Part shown: positions 40,796 to 48,752 of the stretch, one piece after another | Position numbering within the stretch: position 1 is the stretch's first letter | How the letters are laid out: every line of letters starts with the position of its first letter | Assembly (NCBI GenBank): GCA_015063895.1 | Contig: SVTG01000002.1 | Span: 62,001-126,000, forward strand | Direction of reading: 5' to 3' | Length of the DNA: 64,000 nucleotides | Source of the DNA: Oscillospiraceae bacterium | GTDB lineage: Bacteria; Bacillota; Clostridia; Oscillospirales; CAG-272 | Notes under the pieces: model-generated | What the model saw: the letters and a program-made list of their open reading frames with translations, nothing else | What the model was told of the DNA's origin: nothing | The model's database searches: none | Made by a program: the position numbers and the translations under genes

Positions 40796-41350
40796 ATGGA
40801 AAATCAACTTGAAATGCCCAAAGCTCACAAAAACGAAAAACGCCGCCCCCTACGTCGTCAGATCGTCATTGCCTGCGCAATGCTGCTGATTGCCGCCGCG
40901 CTGGTGCTCAATTTTACGCTGTTTGGTGAAAAAGCCGCCCCCGTGGATCCCGACGTTGAGGCGGGTGACGGGGCAGGGGACAGCACCGATACCAACACTG
41001 ACGTTGACGGGTATTTTTCCGCCACGCAGGTCAGCCGTCAGCGTGCCCGCGACGAGGCGCTGCTGGTGTTGCAGGGCGTGGTAGACAATGAAAATGCAGA
41101 CGAGGCCACCAAAACGGGTGCATTGCTTGAGATCTCGCAGCTTGCCAAGGAAATGGAGGCTGAGGCGAATATTGAGGCGATGGTAGTGGCCAAGGGCTTT
41201 GCACAGTGCGTAGCCATCGTCAATGACGACAGCTGCTCGGTCGTGGTGAAGAGCGAGGGGCTGGTGTCCTCGCAGATCTCGCAGATCAATGAGATCGTTT
41301 ATGAGCAAACGGGTATTTTACCCTCAGGCGTACGTATCATTACGAAATAA
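40796..41350 (+). CDS. SpoIIIAH-like stage III sporulation protein
   Basis: A 184-residue protein with SD AAAGGAGG. A short basic cytosolic start is followed by one TM helix (~22-42) and an extracytoplasmic domain. 'YFSATQVSRQRARDEALLVLQGVVDN' and 'EANIEAMVVAKGFAQCVAIVNDD' match the ring-building motif domain of SpoIIIAH, which spans the intermembrane space with SpoIIQ during engulfment. In Bacillus it is the last gene of the spoIIIA operon. Here it stands alone, so either the operon is elsewhere or this is an additional copy. Candidate sigma-E promoter upstream. Confidence 0.85.
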   Translation: MENQLEMPKAHKNEKRRPLRRQIVIACAMLLIAAALVLNFTLFGEKAAPVDPDVEAGDGAGDSTDTNTDVDGYFSATQVSRQRARDEALLVLQGVVDNENADEATKTGALLEISQLAKEMEAEANIEAMVVAKGFAQCVAIVNDDSCSVVVKSEGLVSSQISQINEIVYEQTGILPSGVRIITK

Positions 41351-41354
41351 AGAA

Positions 41355-41392
41355 AAACCGACGGCAAAAATTGCCGTCGGTTATCTTTTTGG
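41355..41392. terminator. Terminator after SpoIIIAH-like gene
   Basis: Stem AACCGACGGCAA pairs with TTGCCGTCGGTT and is followed by ATCTTTTT. Confidence 0.85.
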
Positions 41393-41397
41393 CTTTC

Positions 41398-41426
41398 TTG
41401 ACTTTTTGCGTGTTATATATTATAAT
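41398..41426 (+). promoter_or_regulatory. Sigma-A promoter of the LRR lipoprotein gene
   Basis: TTGACT (41398-41403), 17-bp spacer, TATAAT (41421-41426). Confidence 0.8.
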
Positions 41427-41476
41427 TTAGATTGTATGATTGACAGCACGATCTGAAGCTGAACGTCAAGGAGAGT

Positions 41477-42967
41477 ATGATGAAAAATTTAAAGGGATTT
41501 TGTGTAATACCCCTTCTTCTTCTGCTGCTTTGTGCACTGGTTGCCTGCGCTCCGTGTAAGCATAAGGATGCTGAATGGGAGGTGGTAACCGAGGCCACCT
41601 GCACCGTAGCGGGCACTAAGCATAAGGTGTGTGCCGATTGCGGCGAGGTGGTGGAAACAAAGCAATACGAAACGGGGCACGTGTATCAGGCGGGGTACTG
41701 TAAATTCTGCGGCCGTGCCCAATACGACAATCAGTATTTTGTGTACGAGGAGGTCGTTGTGAACGGCGAAGAGGGGTACGAGCTGGTCGATATGGGCAAC
41801 AGCAAGGCTCTGGCGGTGGAGATCCCACCCCTCAAAAACGGCAAGCCGATCCTGTCTGTGGCCGATCGTGCTTTCATGGGCAAGGATATTACGTCGGTGC
41901 ATTTTGGAAAAAACGTGCAGCGCATCGGCGAGCGGGCATTTGCCGAATGTGAGTCGCTTGAGACCGTGACCTTTACCGATACCAGCGAATTGACAAGCCT
42001 CGGCGTGGCGGCCTTTGAGGGGTGCGTGAAGCTGAAAAGCTTTGCCTTCCCTGCGGGTGTTACCGTGATCTCGGCCAGACTCTTTTCGGGCTGCACGGCG
42101 CTTAAGACCGTGACGCTGCACGATGGGATCCGCGCTCTTGATGAGGAGGCCTTTGCCGACTGTGAGGCTATCGATTACGCGCAAGAAAACGGCGCCAAAT
42201 ATCTTGGCACCGAAACGGCCCCCCATTTGTTTTTGGTGGCCGCCACCGACACGTCGCTGACAAGCTTTGCCGTGCCGCAGGATACACGCATTATCGCGTC
42301 GGGTGCCTTCAGTGGGTGCGCGGCACTGCAAAGCGTTGCGCTCCCCGAAGGGCTGCTTGCCATAGGCCCTTACGCGTTTGCCGCCTGTACGGTGCTGGAA
42401 AATCTGCAATTTCCGACAACGCTTGAGCGTATCGATCAATATGCCTTTGCCGAGTGCACGACATTGCAGGCTGTGACGATTCCTCAAAATGTGGCACATA
42501 TCGGTGCACACGCGTTTGATAAATGCACGGCGCTTTCATCGGTTTTCTTACCGACGGGGCTGCGTACGCTTGGGGAATTTGCTTTCTATATGACAGACGT
42601 GGAGCCTGTTGCGTACGGTGGGGGATTGTATCTCGGTAACACGCAAAATCCGTATCTTGTCCTGATCGGTGCCGAGCAGGGCGCGACGTCTCTCACGCTT
42701 CACGCCGATACGGCGGTAGTGGCCGACAGCGCGCTTGTCGGTTCGGCTCTCACCTCCTTTGTTGGCGGTGCGGGGCTTGTGACGATCGGCGTGCGCGCGT
42801 TTGCCAGCTGCTACAGCCTGGCAAGCGTGACGATTACGCCCCAGACGGGGTGGAAAACCTCTGAAATTTATGGTCAGGGCGGTATTGACGTCAGCTTTGG
42901 TGACGCTGCCGACAACGCCGCGCGTCTTGCGGGCATAGAGGCCTATCAATACTGGTACCGCTCTTGA
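41477..42967 (+). CDS. BspA-type leucine-rich-repeat lipoprotein
   Basis: A 496-residue surface protein. The signal peptide ends in the lipobox 'LVACAP', so Cys ~24 is lipidated. A Cys-rich section follows ('CADCGEVVETKQYETGHVYQAGYCKFCGR'), resembling the small zinc-ribbon-like segments often found at the N-termini of such proteins. Then LRR_5 (BspA-like) repeats: 'IGERAFAECESLETVTF', 'IASGAFSGCAALQSVALPEGL', 'IDQYAFAECTTLQAVTIP'. BspA-like proteins mediate adhesion or binding in gut bacteria. Monocistronic, with its own promoter and terminator. Confidence 0.88.
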   Translation: MMKNLKGFCVIPLLLLLLCALVACAPCKHKDAEWEVVTEATCTVAGTKHKVCADCGEVVETKQYETGHVYQAGYCKFCGRAQYDNQYFVYEEVVVNGEEGYELVDMGNSKALAVEIPPLKNGKPILSVADRAFMGKDITSVHFGKNVQRIGERAFAECESLETVTFTDTSELTSLGVAAFEGCVKLKSFAFPAGVTVISARLFSGCTALKTVTLHDGIRALDEEAFADCEAIDYAQENGAKYLGTETAPHLFLVAATDTSLTSFAVPQDTRIIASGAFSGCAALQSVALPEGLLAIGPYAFAACTVLENLQFPTTLERIDQYAFAECTTLQAVTIPQNVAHIGAHAFDKCTALSSVFLPTGLRTLGEFAFYMTDVEPVAYGGGLYLGNTQNPYLVLIGAEQGATSLTLHADTAVVADSALVGSALTSFVGGAGLVTIGVRAFASCYSLASVTITPQTGWKTSEIYGQGGIDVSFGDAADNAARLAGIEAYQYWYRS

Positions 42968-43005
42968 CAGCGTCCGTATTTGACAAAGCGTGATTTTTTA
43001 GGATT

Positions 43006-43044
43006 GCGGGTGGATACGCAAAACGCGTATCCACCCGTTTTTGG
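43006..43044 (+). terminator. Terminator after LRR lipoprotein gene
   Basis: Stem CGGGTGGATACGC pairs with GCGTATCCACCCG and is followed by TTTTT. Confidence 0.88.
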
Positions 43045-43115
43045 TCAAATTTCGCGTTTTGTCCAAGCGCTGCCGCAAAACCGACGCTTTGCGGCAAAAA
43101 AGCCGCTGTGAAATA

Positions 43116-43152
43116 TTGCAATATTTGATTTTTTATGATATACTTATCATAA
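43116..43152 (+). promoter_or_regulatory. Promoter of the yifB operon with overlapping dyad
   Basis: TTGCAA (43116-43121), 17-bp spacer, TATACT (43139-43144). The -10 is embedded in the dyad ATGATA-TACT-TATCAT, a possible repressor site. Confidence 0.6.
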
Positions 43153-43177
43153 ATATACGAAAAAGGGGGGGTAAGCG

Positions 43178-44716
43178 ATGCTGACAACGTTGCTTTGCGC
43201 AGGTCTTTGCGGTATTGACGGCTTTTTGGTGACCGTTGAATGTGATGCACAGGAGCGCATGGGCGATTTTGAGATCGTTGGGCTCCCCGACGTTGCCGTT
43301 AAGGAGGCTAAGGAGCGTGTGCGCACGGCCAGCTACAACAGCGGCTTTCGCTTTCCCGCCCTCTCCCTTACCGTAAACCTTGCCCCCGCCAATCGCAAAA
43401 AAGAGGGCTCGGGCTTTGACGTTGCGATGCTGTGCGGCATTTTGCGCTGTGGCGGTGTGATCCGCCGTGACGTGGATCTTTCGCGCACGTGCCTGATCGG
43501 TGAGCTTTCGCTGTCGGGTAAGGTGCGCCCCGTGCGCGGTGTGCTTTCCATGTGCGTGGCGGCGCGCGATGCGGGACTTACCGAGATATTCGTGCCTGCC
43601 GAAAACGCCCGTGAGGCGGCGGCCGTGTCGGGTATGACGGTCTATCCGCTGACCGATATTCCTTCTCTGGTGGCGCACCTCAACGGAGAAACGCGCCTCA
43701 CCCCCGTTTCGGCGGAGCTTGATACATACGCCGCGGCGATGGAGCAGATCGGGCTTGATTTTGCTGACGTGCGCGGCCAGGCTATGGCCAAGCGTGCACT
43801 TGAAATTGCGGCGGCGGGCGGTCACAATATTTTGCTCATCGGCCCACCCGGTACGGGAAAATCAATGCTCGCGAAGCGCTTGCCCGGTATCTTGCCTCCC
43901 CTTTCCTTTGAGGAGGCGATCGAAACCACCAAAATACATTCGGTGGCGGGTACCCTGCCCGAGGGGCGTTCCTTGCTGACAGCGCGTCCGTTCCGCGCAC
44001 CGCACCATACGATGTCGGCCGTCAGCTTGGTGGGTGGCGGCGTCAATCCTACGCCCGGTGAGGTTTCGCTTGCGCATAACGGGGTGCTGTTTTTAGACGA
44101 GCTGCCCGAATTCCCCAAAACCGTGACCGACACGCTCCGTCAGCCCTTAGAGGATCGGCGTGTGACGATCACCCGTGCCGCGGCACGCGTTACGTTTCCA
44201 TGCTCGTTTATGATGGTGGGTGCGATGAACCCCTGCCGATGCGGGTATTTCGGTCACCCGACCAAGCCCTGCACGTGCTCACCCGCTGACGTTAAGCGTT
44301 ATATTTCGCGTATCAGCGGCCCCTTGCTTGACCGCATCGATATTGAGGTCGAGCTACCCTCGCTGCCGTTTGAGGAGATCTCCGCCACCGCGCCTGCCGA
44401 GTCCTCGGCTGCCGTGCGTGCGCGCGTGATACGCGCGAGGGCCTTTGCCGCCGCACGTTTGCAGGGTGAGCGGGATATCTATTGCAACGCGCAGCTTGAT
44501 GCTGCGGCGATCCGCAAATACTGTGTGACTGACGAGGCCGCGCGTACGCTCCTTGCCAGAGCCTATGACCGTATGGGCCTGTCCGCACGTGGCTATGACC
44601 GCGTGATGCGCGTTGCGCGCACGATCGCCGATCTTGATGAAAGCGACGTGATCCGTGCACCGCACGTAGCCGAGGCTATTCAGATGCGTAGCCTAGATAA
44701 GAAATATTGGAACTGA
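43178..44716 (+). CDS. YifB/ComM-family AAA+ ATPase
   Basis: A 512-residue magnesium-chelatase-like ATPase. The N-terminal Lon-protease-like domain contains 'GFLVTVECDAQERMGDFEIVGLPDVAVKEA'-type sequence. The AAA+ core has Walker A 'GPPGTGKSM', 'RPFRAPHHTMSAVSLVGGG' and Walker B 'GVLFLDELPEF'. The C-terminal Mg_chelatase_C part includes 'MNPCRCGYFGHP' and 'YDRVMRVARTIADL'. ComM, the Gram-negative homologue, is a branch-migration helicase in natural transformation. It heads an operon with purB. Confidence 0.93.
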   Translation: MLTTLLCAGLCGIDGFLVTVECDAQERMGDFEIVGLPDVAVKEAKERVRTASYNSGFRFPALSLTVNLAPANRKKEGSGFDVAMLCGILRCGGVIRRDVDLSRTCLIGELSLSGKVRPVRGVLSMCVAARDAGLTEIFVPAENAREAAAVSGMTVYPLTDIPSLVAHLNGETRLTPVSAELDTYAAAMEQIGLDFADVRGQAMAKRALEIAAAGGHNILLIGPPGTGKSMLAKRLPGILPPLSFEEAIETTKIHSVAGTLPEGRSLLTARPFRAPHHTMSAVSLVGGGVNPTPGEVSLAHNGVLFLDELPEFPKTVTDTLRQPLEDRRVTITRAAARVTFPCSFMMVGAMNPCRCGYFGHPTKPCTCSPADVKRYISRISGPLLDRIDIEVELPSLPFEEISATAPAESSAAVRARVIRARAFAAARLQGERDIYCNAQLDAAAIRKYCVTDEAARTLLARAYDRMGLSARGYDRVMRVARTIADLDESDVIRAPHVAEAIQMRSLDKKYWN

Positions 44717-44731
44717 AAGGAAACATATACT

Positions 44732-46159
44732 ATGTCGAGTACCAAATACATTTCTCCCTTTTCTACCCGTTATGCCTCCGATGAGATGCAATATCTCTTT
44801 TCGGCCGAGAAAAAATTTTTAACCTTCCGCCGTTTGTGGATCGCGCTGGCTGAGGCCGAGCAAAGGGCGGGTCTGCCGATCACCGATGAGCAGATCGCCG
44901 AGATGAAGGCACACGAAAAGGATCTTGACCTGGATCTTGCCGCCGCATACGAGAAAAAGCTCCGTCACGACGTTATGGCGCACATTCACGCATGGGGTGA
45001 CGTGTGCCCCAAGGCGCGTCCTATCATTCACCTCGGGGCAACCTCCTGCTACGTGGGTGACAATACCGACATGCTGATCCTGAAGGAGGCACTTTTGCTG
45101 GTGCGCGGCAAGCTTTGCCGTGTGATGCAGAACCTGCGTGACTTTGCTCTTAAGTATAAGGATCTGCCTACGCTTGGTTACACGCATCTGCAGCCCGCAC
45201 AGATGGTCACGGTCGGCAAGCGTGCCACGCTGTGGCTGTACGATCTGGTGCTTGATTATCACGATCTTGAATACGTGCTGTCCACCCTGGCGCTTCTCGG
45301 CTCAAAGGGCACTACGGGCACACAGGCAAGCTTTATGGAGCTTCTTGACGGAGACGGAAAAAGGATCGATGAGATTGAAGCGTATATTGCCAAGGAAATG
45401 GGCTTTGACAAGGTCGTGCCCGTCAGCGGTCAGACCTACACGCGCAAATTTGACAGCCGTGTGCTCTCGGTGCTTTCCGGCATCGCACAGAGTGCTTATA
45501 AGTTCTCAAACGATATGCGTATCCTGCAATCCTTTAAGGAAATGGAGGAGCCCTTTGAGAAGAACCAGATCGGCTCCTCGGCGATGCCCTACAAGCGTAA
45601 TCCCATGCGCTGTGAGCGCATGAGTGCGCTCTGCCGCGCCGTTATTTCGGATGTCGCAAACACCGCCATCACCGCCTCCACTCAGTGGTTTGAGCGCACG
45701 CTTGACGATAGCGCCAACCGCCGTATTGCGATCTCGGAGGGCTTTTTGGCGGTAGATGCGATCCTTAATGTCTTCATCAACGTTACCGACGGCCTTGTGG
45801 TCTATCCCAAGGTGATCGCTTCGCGCGTTGCCGCTGAATTGCCTTTTATGGCATCGGAGAATATTCTTATGGCCGCTGTGAAGCGCGGCGGTGACCGCCA
45901 GACGCTGCACGAGGCTATTCGTGAGCACGCCATGGCTGCGGGGCGCATGGTCAAGGAGGAGGGCCTGCCCAACGATCTGCTTGAGCGCATCGCCGCAGAC
46001 GATCGCTTTGGCCTTGCCAAGGAGGATATAGAGAAGCTGCTGAGGCCCGCGGATTATATTGGCCGCTGTCCCGAGCAGGTCGAGCATTTTATTGAAAACG
46101 AGGTTGATCCTATCTTGCGTGCTACCGAGGCGATCGGCGGCGCTGCCTTGACGGTATAA
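44732..46159 (+). CDS. purB: Adenylosuccinate lyase
   Basis: A 475-residue fumarase/aspartase-superfamily enzyme with SD AAAGGAA. Signature 'IGSSAMPYKRNPMRCERMSA' (S-S-x-M-P-x-K-x-N) holds the catalytic Ser loop. 'LGATSCYVGDNTD' and 'GYTHLQPAQMVTVGKR' hold the conserved T-S and H residues. It converts SAICAR to AICAR and adenylosuccinate to AMP. It is 15 bp downstream of yifB and 27 bp upstream of an adenylate-forming enzyme; no other purine genes are in the window. Confidence 0.95.
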   Translation: MSSTKYISPFSTRYASDEMQYLFSAEKKFLTFRRLWIALAEAEQRAGLPITDEQIAEMKAHEKDLDLDLAAAYEKKLRHDVMAHIHAWGDVCPKARPIIHLGATSCYVGDNTDMLILKEALLLVRGKLCRVMQNLRDFALKYKDLPTLGYTHLQPAQMVTVGKRATLWLYDLVLDYHDLEYVLSTLALLGSKGTTGTQASFMELLDGDGKRIDEIEAYIAKEMGFDKVVPVSGQTYTRKFDSRVLSVLSGIAQSAYKFSNDMRILQSFKEMEEPFEKNQIGSSAMPYKRNPMRCERMSALCRAVISDVANTAITASTQWFERTLDDSANRRIAISEGFLAVDAILNVFINVTDGLVVYPKVIASRVAAELPFMASENILMAAVKRGGDRQTLHEAIREHAMAAGRMVKEEGLPNDLLERIAADDRFGLAKEDIEKLLRPADYIGRCPEQVEHFIENEVDPILRATEAIGGAALTV

Positions 46160-46186
46160 ATTCAAAAACGGTGAGGGGGTGATCCG

Positions 46187-47845
46187 ATGGCTGCTACGTA
46201 TGAAGCATTATTTGAAAGATCAAGCACGCTGTCAGCGCTGATTGACAGCATCAGCGAGACGTACGGTACGTCGGTCGCTATTCACGAAAAAAAGCAGGGC
46301 TTTTATCAGCATATTTCCTTTGGTCGCGTGGGTGAGGAGCTATCGGCACTGACCGCCGCCCTGTCGGGAAGGATCGTTGCGGGCAGCCGTGTACTGATCC
46401 TTGGAAAAAACAGCTATGCGTTCGTGCTGGCGACGCTTGCCGTCGCCGGTGGCGTTGGCGTTGCCGTGCCGCTTTCCTCCGGTGTGAAGAAAACGGCGCT
46501 TGCAAGGATCGTGAAGGCAAGCGGCATCACCGCTGTGCTTTACGATGACGTGACCGCCCCCCTGGTGGCTGATCTTGATCTGCCTTGCAAGCTTTCTCTT
46601 GCGGCATTTGAGTCACTGATCGAAGAGGGTAGGGGACTTTTGCTTGCAGGGACCGCTTCAGCTGTCCGTTGCCCCGATGATGCCGCGCTGCTTTTCTCCC
46701 TGCCAAGCGGCAAAAGGGTATTGCTTTCGCATACCAACCTTTTAAGGATGCTTGCCGCATTCTTAAAAACCAATTTGTTTGATGCACGCGATATTTTCCT
46801 CTCGCATTTGCCTCTTTCGCAGGCTACCGAGTGGGTGTGCGGTGTGCTGGGTCCGCTTTGCTGCGGTGCGTCGGTTGCCTTTGCTGAGGGCACGGGTATG
46901 CTGATGCGCAATATGCGCGAGATCCACCCGACCGCGATGGTGACAGTGCCCTTTGTGGCGGCACAGATCGCGGATAAATTTCATCGCCTGGCGGCTCGGC
47001 GCGACCAGCAGGCAAGCCTGCAGCGCGTCTGGCGTCTGACGGCTTCGGTCAAGCCCTTGGCGGCACGTCTTGCGGCAAGGCGGCGCTTACTGGCTACTGC
47101 CCGTGCACCTTTTGGCGGTGCGCTGCGCACGGTATTGACCGTAGGCGGGCAGGGCGAGGCAACGCTTTGCGATGCCCTTTGCAGGATCGGCATTCTTGCG
47201 GCACAGTGCTACGTGCCCCCCACACTCGGCTTACCGCTGGCGGTGAGCACGCCGCGCACTTGCCGTACGGTGGGGCACGCGTTATCGGGGCTCACGCTTT
47301 CCGTAGATGATAACGCAGAGATCTTTGTGCAGGGCGAGGCGCTGTTCCTCGGTTACGATGGCGAGGAGCCCTACGACGGGCATTCTCTACTCGCGACAGG
47401 GGACGTGGGGCGGCTGGATGCGCGTGGGCTTTACCGCATCGTGGGGCGCGTTGAAAATCGCATCGTACGTGCCGACGGCACCTGCATTTTCCCCGAAGAG
47501 CTTGAAAAAATGATCGTCGATCATTCGCACATTAAGCAGGCTGTGGTTGTAGGGCTTCCCTGCGACGGGGGACATGACGTTGAGCCTGCTGCTTTGATCG
47601 TGCCTGAGGGAGCAGCAAGCGACGACGAGGAGAGCGTACAGGCGCAGGAAAGGACAGTTGGGGAGTGGCTTTCGCGCGTGAATGGGCAGCTGCCCGAGGG
47701 CGCGCAGATCACACTTTTTGCCATCGCTACGGCACCCGTGCCGTGCGATAAGAGGGGACGCGTGCAGCGTCATCTGGTGGTAGAGCAGCTGCTTGCTGCC
47801 ACCGCACAAGAAAAGCAATCCGACACAAAAGGAGAAGATATATGA
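46187..47845 (+). CDS. Adenylate-forming (AMP-binding) enzyme with altered P-loop
   Basis: A 552-residue protein of the acyl-CoA synthetase/ANL superfamily with SD GAGGGGG. 'GSRVLILGKNSYAFVLATLAV' and the late motifs 'LLATGDVGRLDARGLYRIVGRVENRIVRADG' plus 'PCDKRGRVQR' (A10 Lys) are retained in outline. The usual P-loop 'TSGTTGxPKG' is replaced by 'FSLPSGKRVLLSHTNLL', lacking most Gly/Thr residues. ATP handling may therefore be altered or lost. It overlaps degV by 4 nt, suggesting a fatty-acid connection, because DegV proteins bind fatty acids. Confidence 0.75.
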   Translation: MAATYEALFERSSTLSALIDSISETYGTSVAIHEKKQGFYQHISFGRVGEELSALTAALSGRIVAGSRVLILGKNSYAFVLATLAVAGGVGVAVPLSSGVKKTALARIVKASGITAVLYDDVTAPLVADLDLPCKLSLAAFESLIEEGRGLLLAGTASAVRCPDDAALLFSLPSGKRVLLSHTNLLRMLAAFLKTNLFDARDIFLSHLPLSQATEWVCGVLGPLCCGASVAFAEGTGMLMRNMREIHPTAMVTVPFVAAQIADKFHRLAARRDQQASLQRVWRLTASVKPLAARLAARRRLLATARAPFGGALRTVLTVGGQGEATLCDALCRIGILAAQCYVPPTLGLPLAVSTPRTCRTVGHALSGLTLSVDDNAEIFVQGEALFLGYDGEEPYDGHSLLATGDVGRLDARGLYRIVGRVENRIVRADGTCIFPEELEKMIVDHSHIKQAVVVGLPCDGGHDVEPAALIVPEGAASDDEESVQAQERTVGEWLSRVNGQLPEGAQITLFAIATAPVPCDKRGRVQRHLVVEQLLAATAQEKQSDTKGEDI

Positions 47846-48693
47846 GCAAACAGGTTATTATTTGTAGTGACAGCACCAGTGATCTTAGCAGTGCTTTGAT
47901 TGAAAAATACGGTATCAAGATCATACCTCTTGCTGTTACGCTGGGCGGTAGATCCTATACCGACGGAGTAGATATTGACCCCGATATGATCTATGCGCAC
48001 TATGCGGCGAATAAGGAGCTGCCGAAGACTGCCGCGCCCAATTACGCTGCCTTTTGTGCCTTTTTTGAGGAGCAGACCCAAAACGGTGCCGCAGTGGTGT
48101 GCTTTACCATCAGTCAGACGATGTCCTCTACGTATAACAACGCGCGTTTGGCCGCTGCCAACTATCCTGACGTATACGTGGTAGATACCAAAAATCTCTC
48201 CACGGGTGGGGGCTTGCTTGTGCTGGCTGCTGCCGAGATGGCGCAAAACGGACTCGCAGCAGGCGAGATCGCAAAGTCGGTATCGGCGATGACTGAACGC
48301 GTTGACGCCTCGTTTGTGGTAGATGACCTTGAATTTTTACATAAGGGCGGCAGATGCTCCGCTGTGGCGGCGCTTGCCGCAGGCGTGCTGCAATTAAAGC
48401 CCTGTATTTCGGTGCGCGACGGTAAAATGGGCGTCGGTAAGAAGTATCGCGGCAAATTTGCACGTGTGCTGCAGTCCTATATTGCCGACCGTATTGGCGA
48501 TGGCACGGATATTGATACCACGCGCGTATTTGTGACGCACGCAGGCTGCGATGAAAGCATCGTTGCACAATGTGTGGCGCAGGTCAGTGAGGCGTTGCCG
48601 TGGGGCGAGGTGCACGTGACGCGTGCGGGCTGTACGGTTTCTGCGCATTGCGGGCGTAATACGCTGGGCGTCTTGTTTATGCATAAATCATAA
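47842..48693 (+). CDS. DegV-family fatty-acid-binding protein
   Basis: A 283-residue DegV/FakB-like protein, start overlapping the previous stop. 'VIICSDSTSDLSSALIEKYGIKIIPL' and 'VCFTISQTMSSTYNNARLA' are the two conserved lipid-head contacts. 'FVVDDLEFLHKGGRCSAVAAL' is the family's third signature. FakB proteins present fatty acids to the FakA kinase for phosphorylation and phospholipid synthesis. No FakA is adjacent, but the acyl-adenylate-like enzyme before it may act on the same pool. Confidence 0.92.
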   Translation: MSKQVIICSDSTSDLSSALIEKYGIKIIPLAVTLGGRSYTDGVDIDPDMIYAHYAANKELPKTAAPNYAAFCAFFEEQTQNGAAVVCFTISQTMSSTYNNARLAAANYPDVYVVDTKNLSTGGGLLVLAAAEMAQNGLAAGEIAKSVSAMTERVDASFVVDDLEFLHKGGRCSAVAALAAGVLQLKPCISVRDGKMGVGKKYRGKFARVLQSYIADRIGDGTDIDTTRVFVTHAGCDESIVAQCVAQVSEALPWGEVHVTRAGCTVSAHCGRNTLGVLFMHKS

Positions 48694-48700
48694 CAAAAAG

Positions 48701-48742
48701 AACACACCGCCGCCGCGAATTTCGCGGCGGCGGTGCTTTTGT
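48701..48742. terminator. Bidirectional terminator
   Basis: Stem CACCGCCGCCGCGAA pairs with TTCGCGGCGGCGGTG, flanked by A- and T-rich ends. It separates the convergent degV and ABC permease genes. Confidence 0.85.
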
Positions 48743-48752
48743 TACAAAGCTT

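Noticed and set aside
41489-42511. 340-aa minus-strand ORF opposite the LRR lipoprotein
   Set aside because: Antisense to repetitive LRR codons, which tend to leave long open frames.
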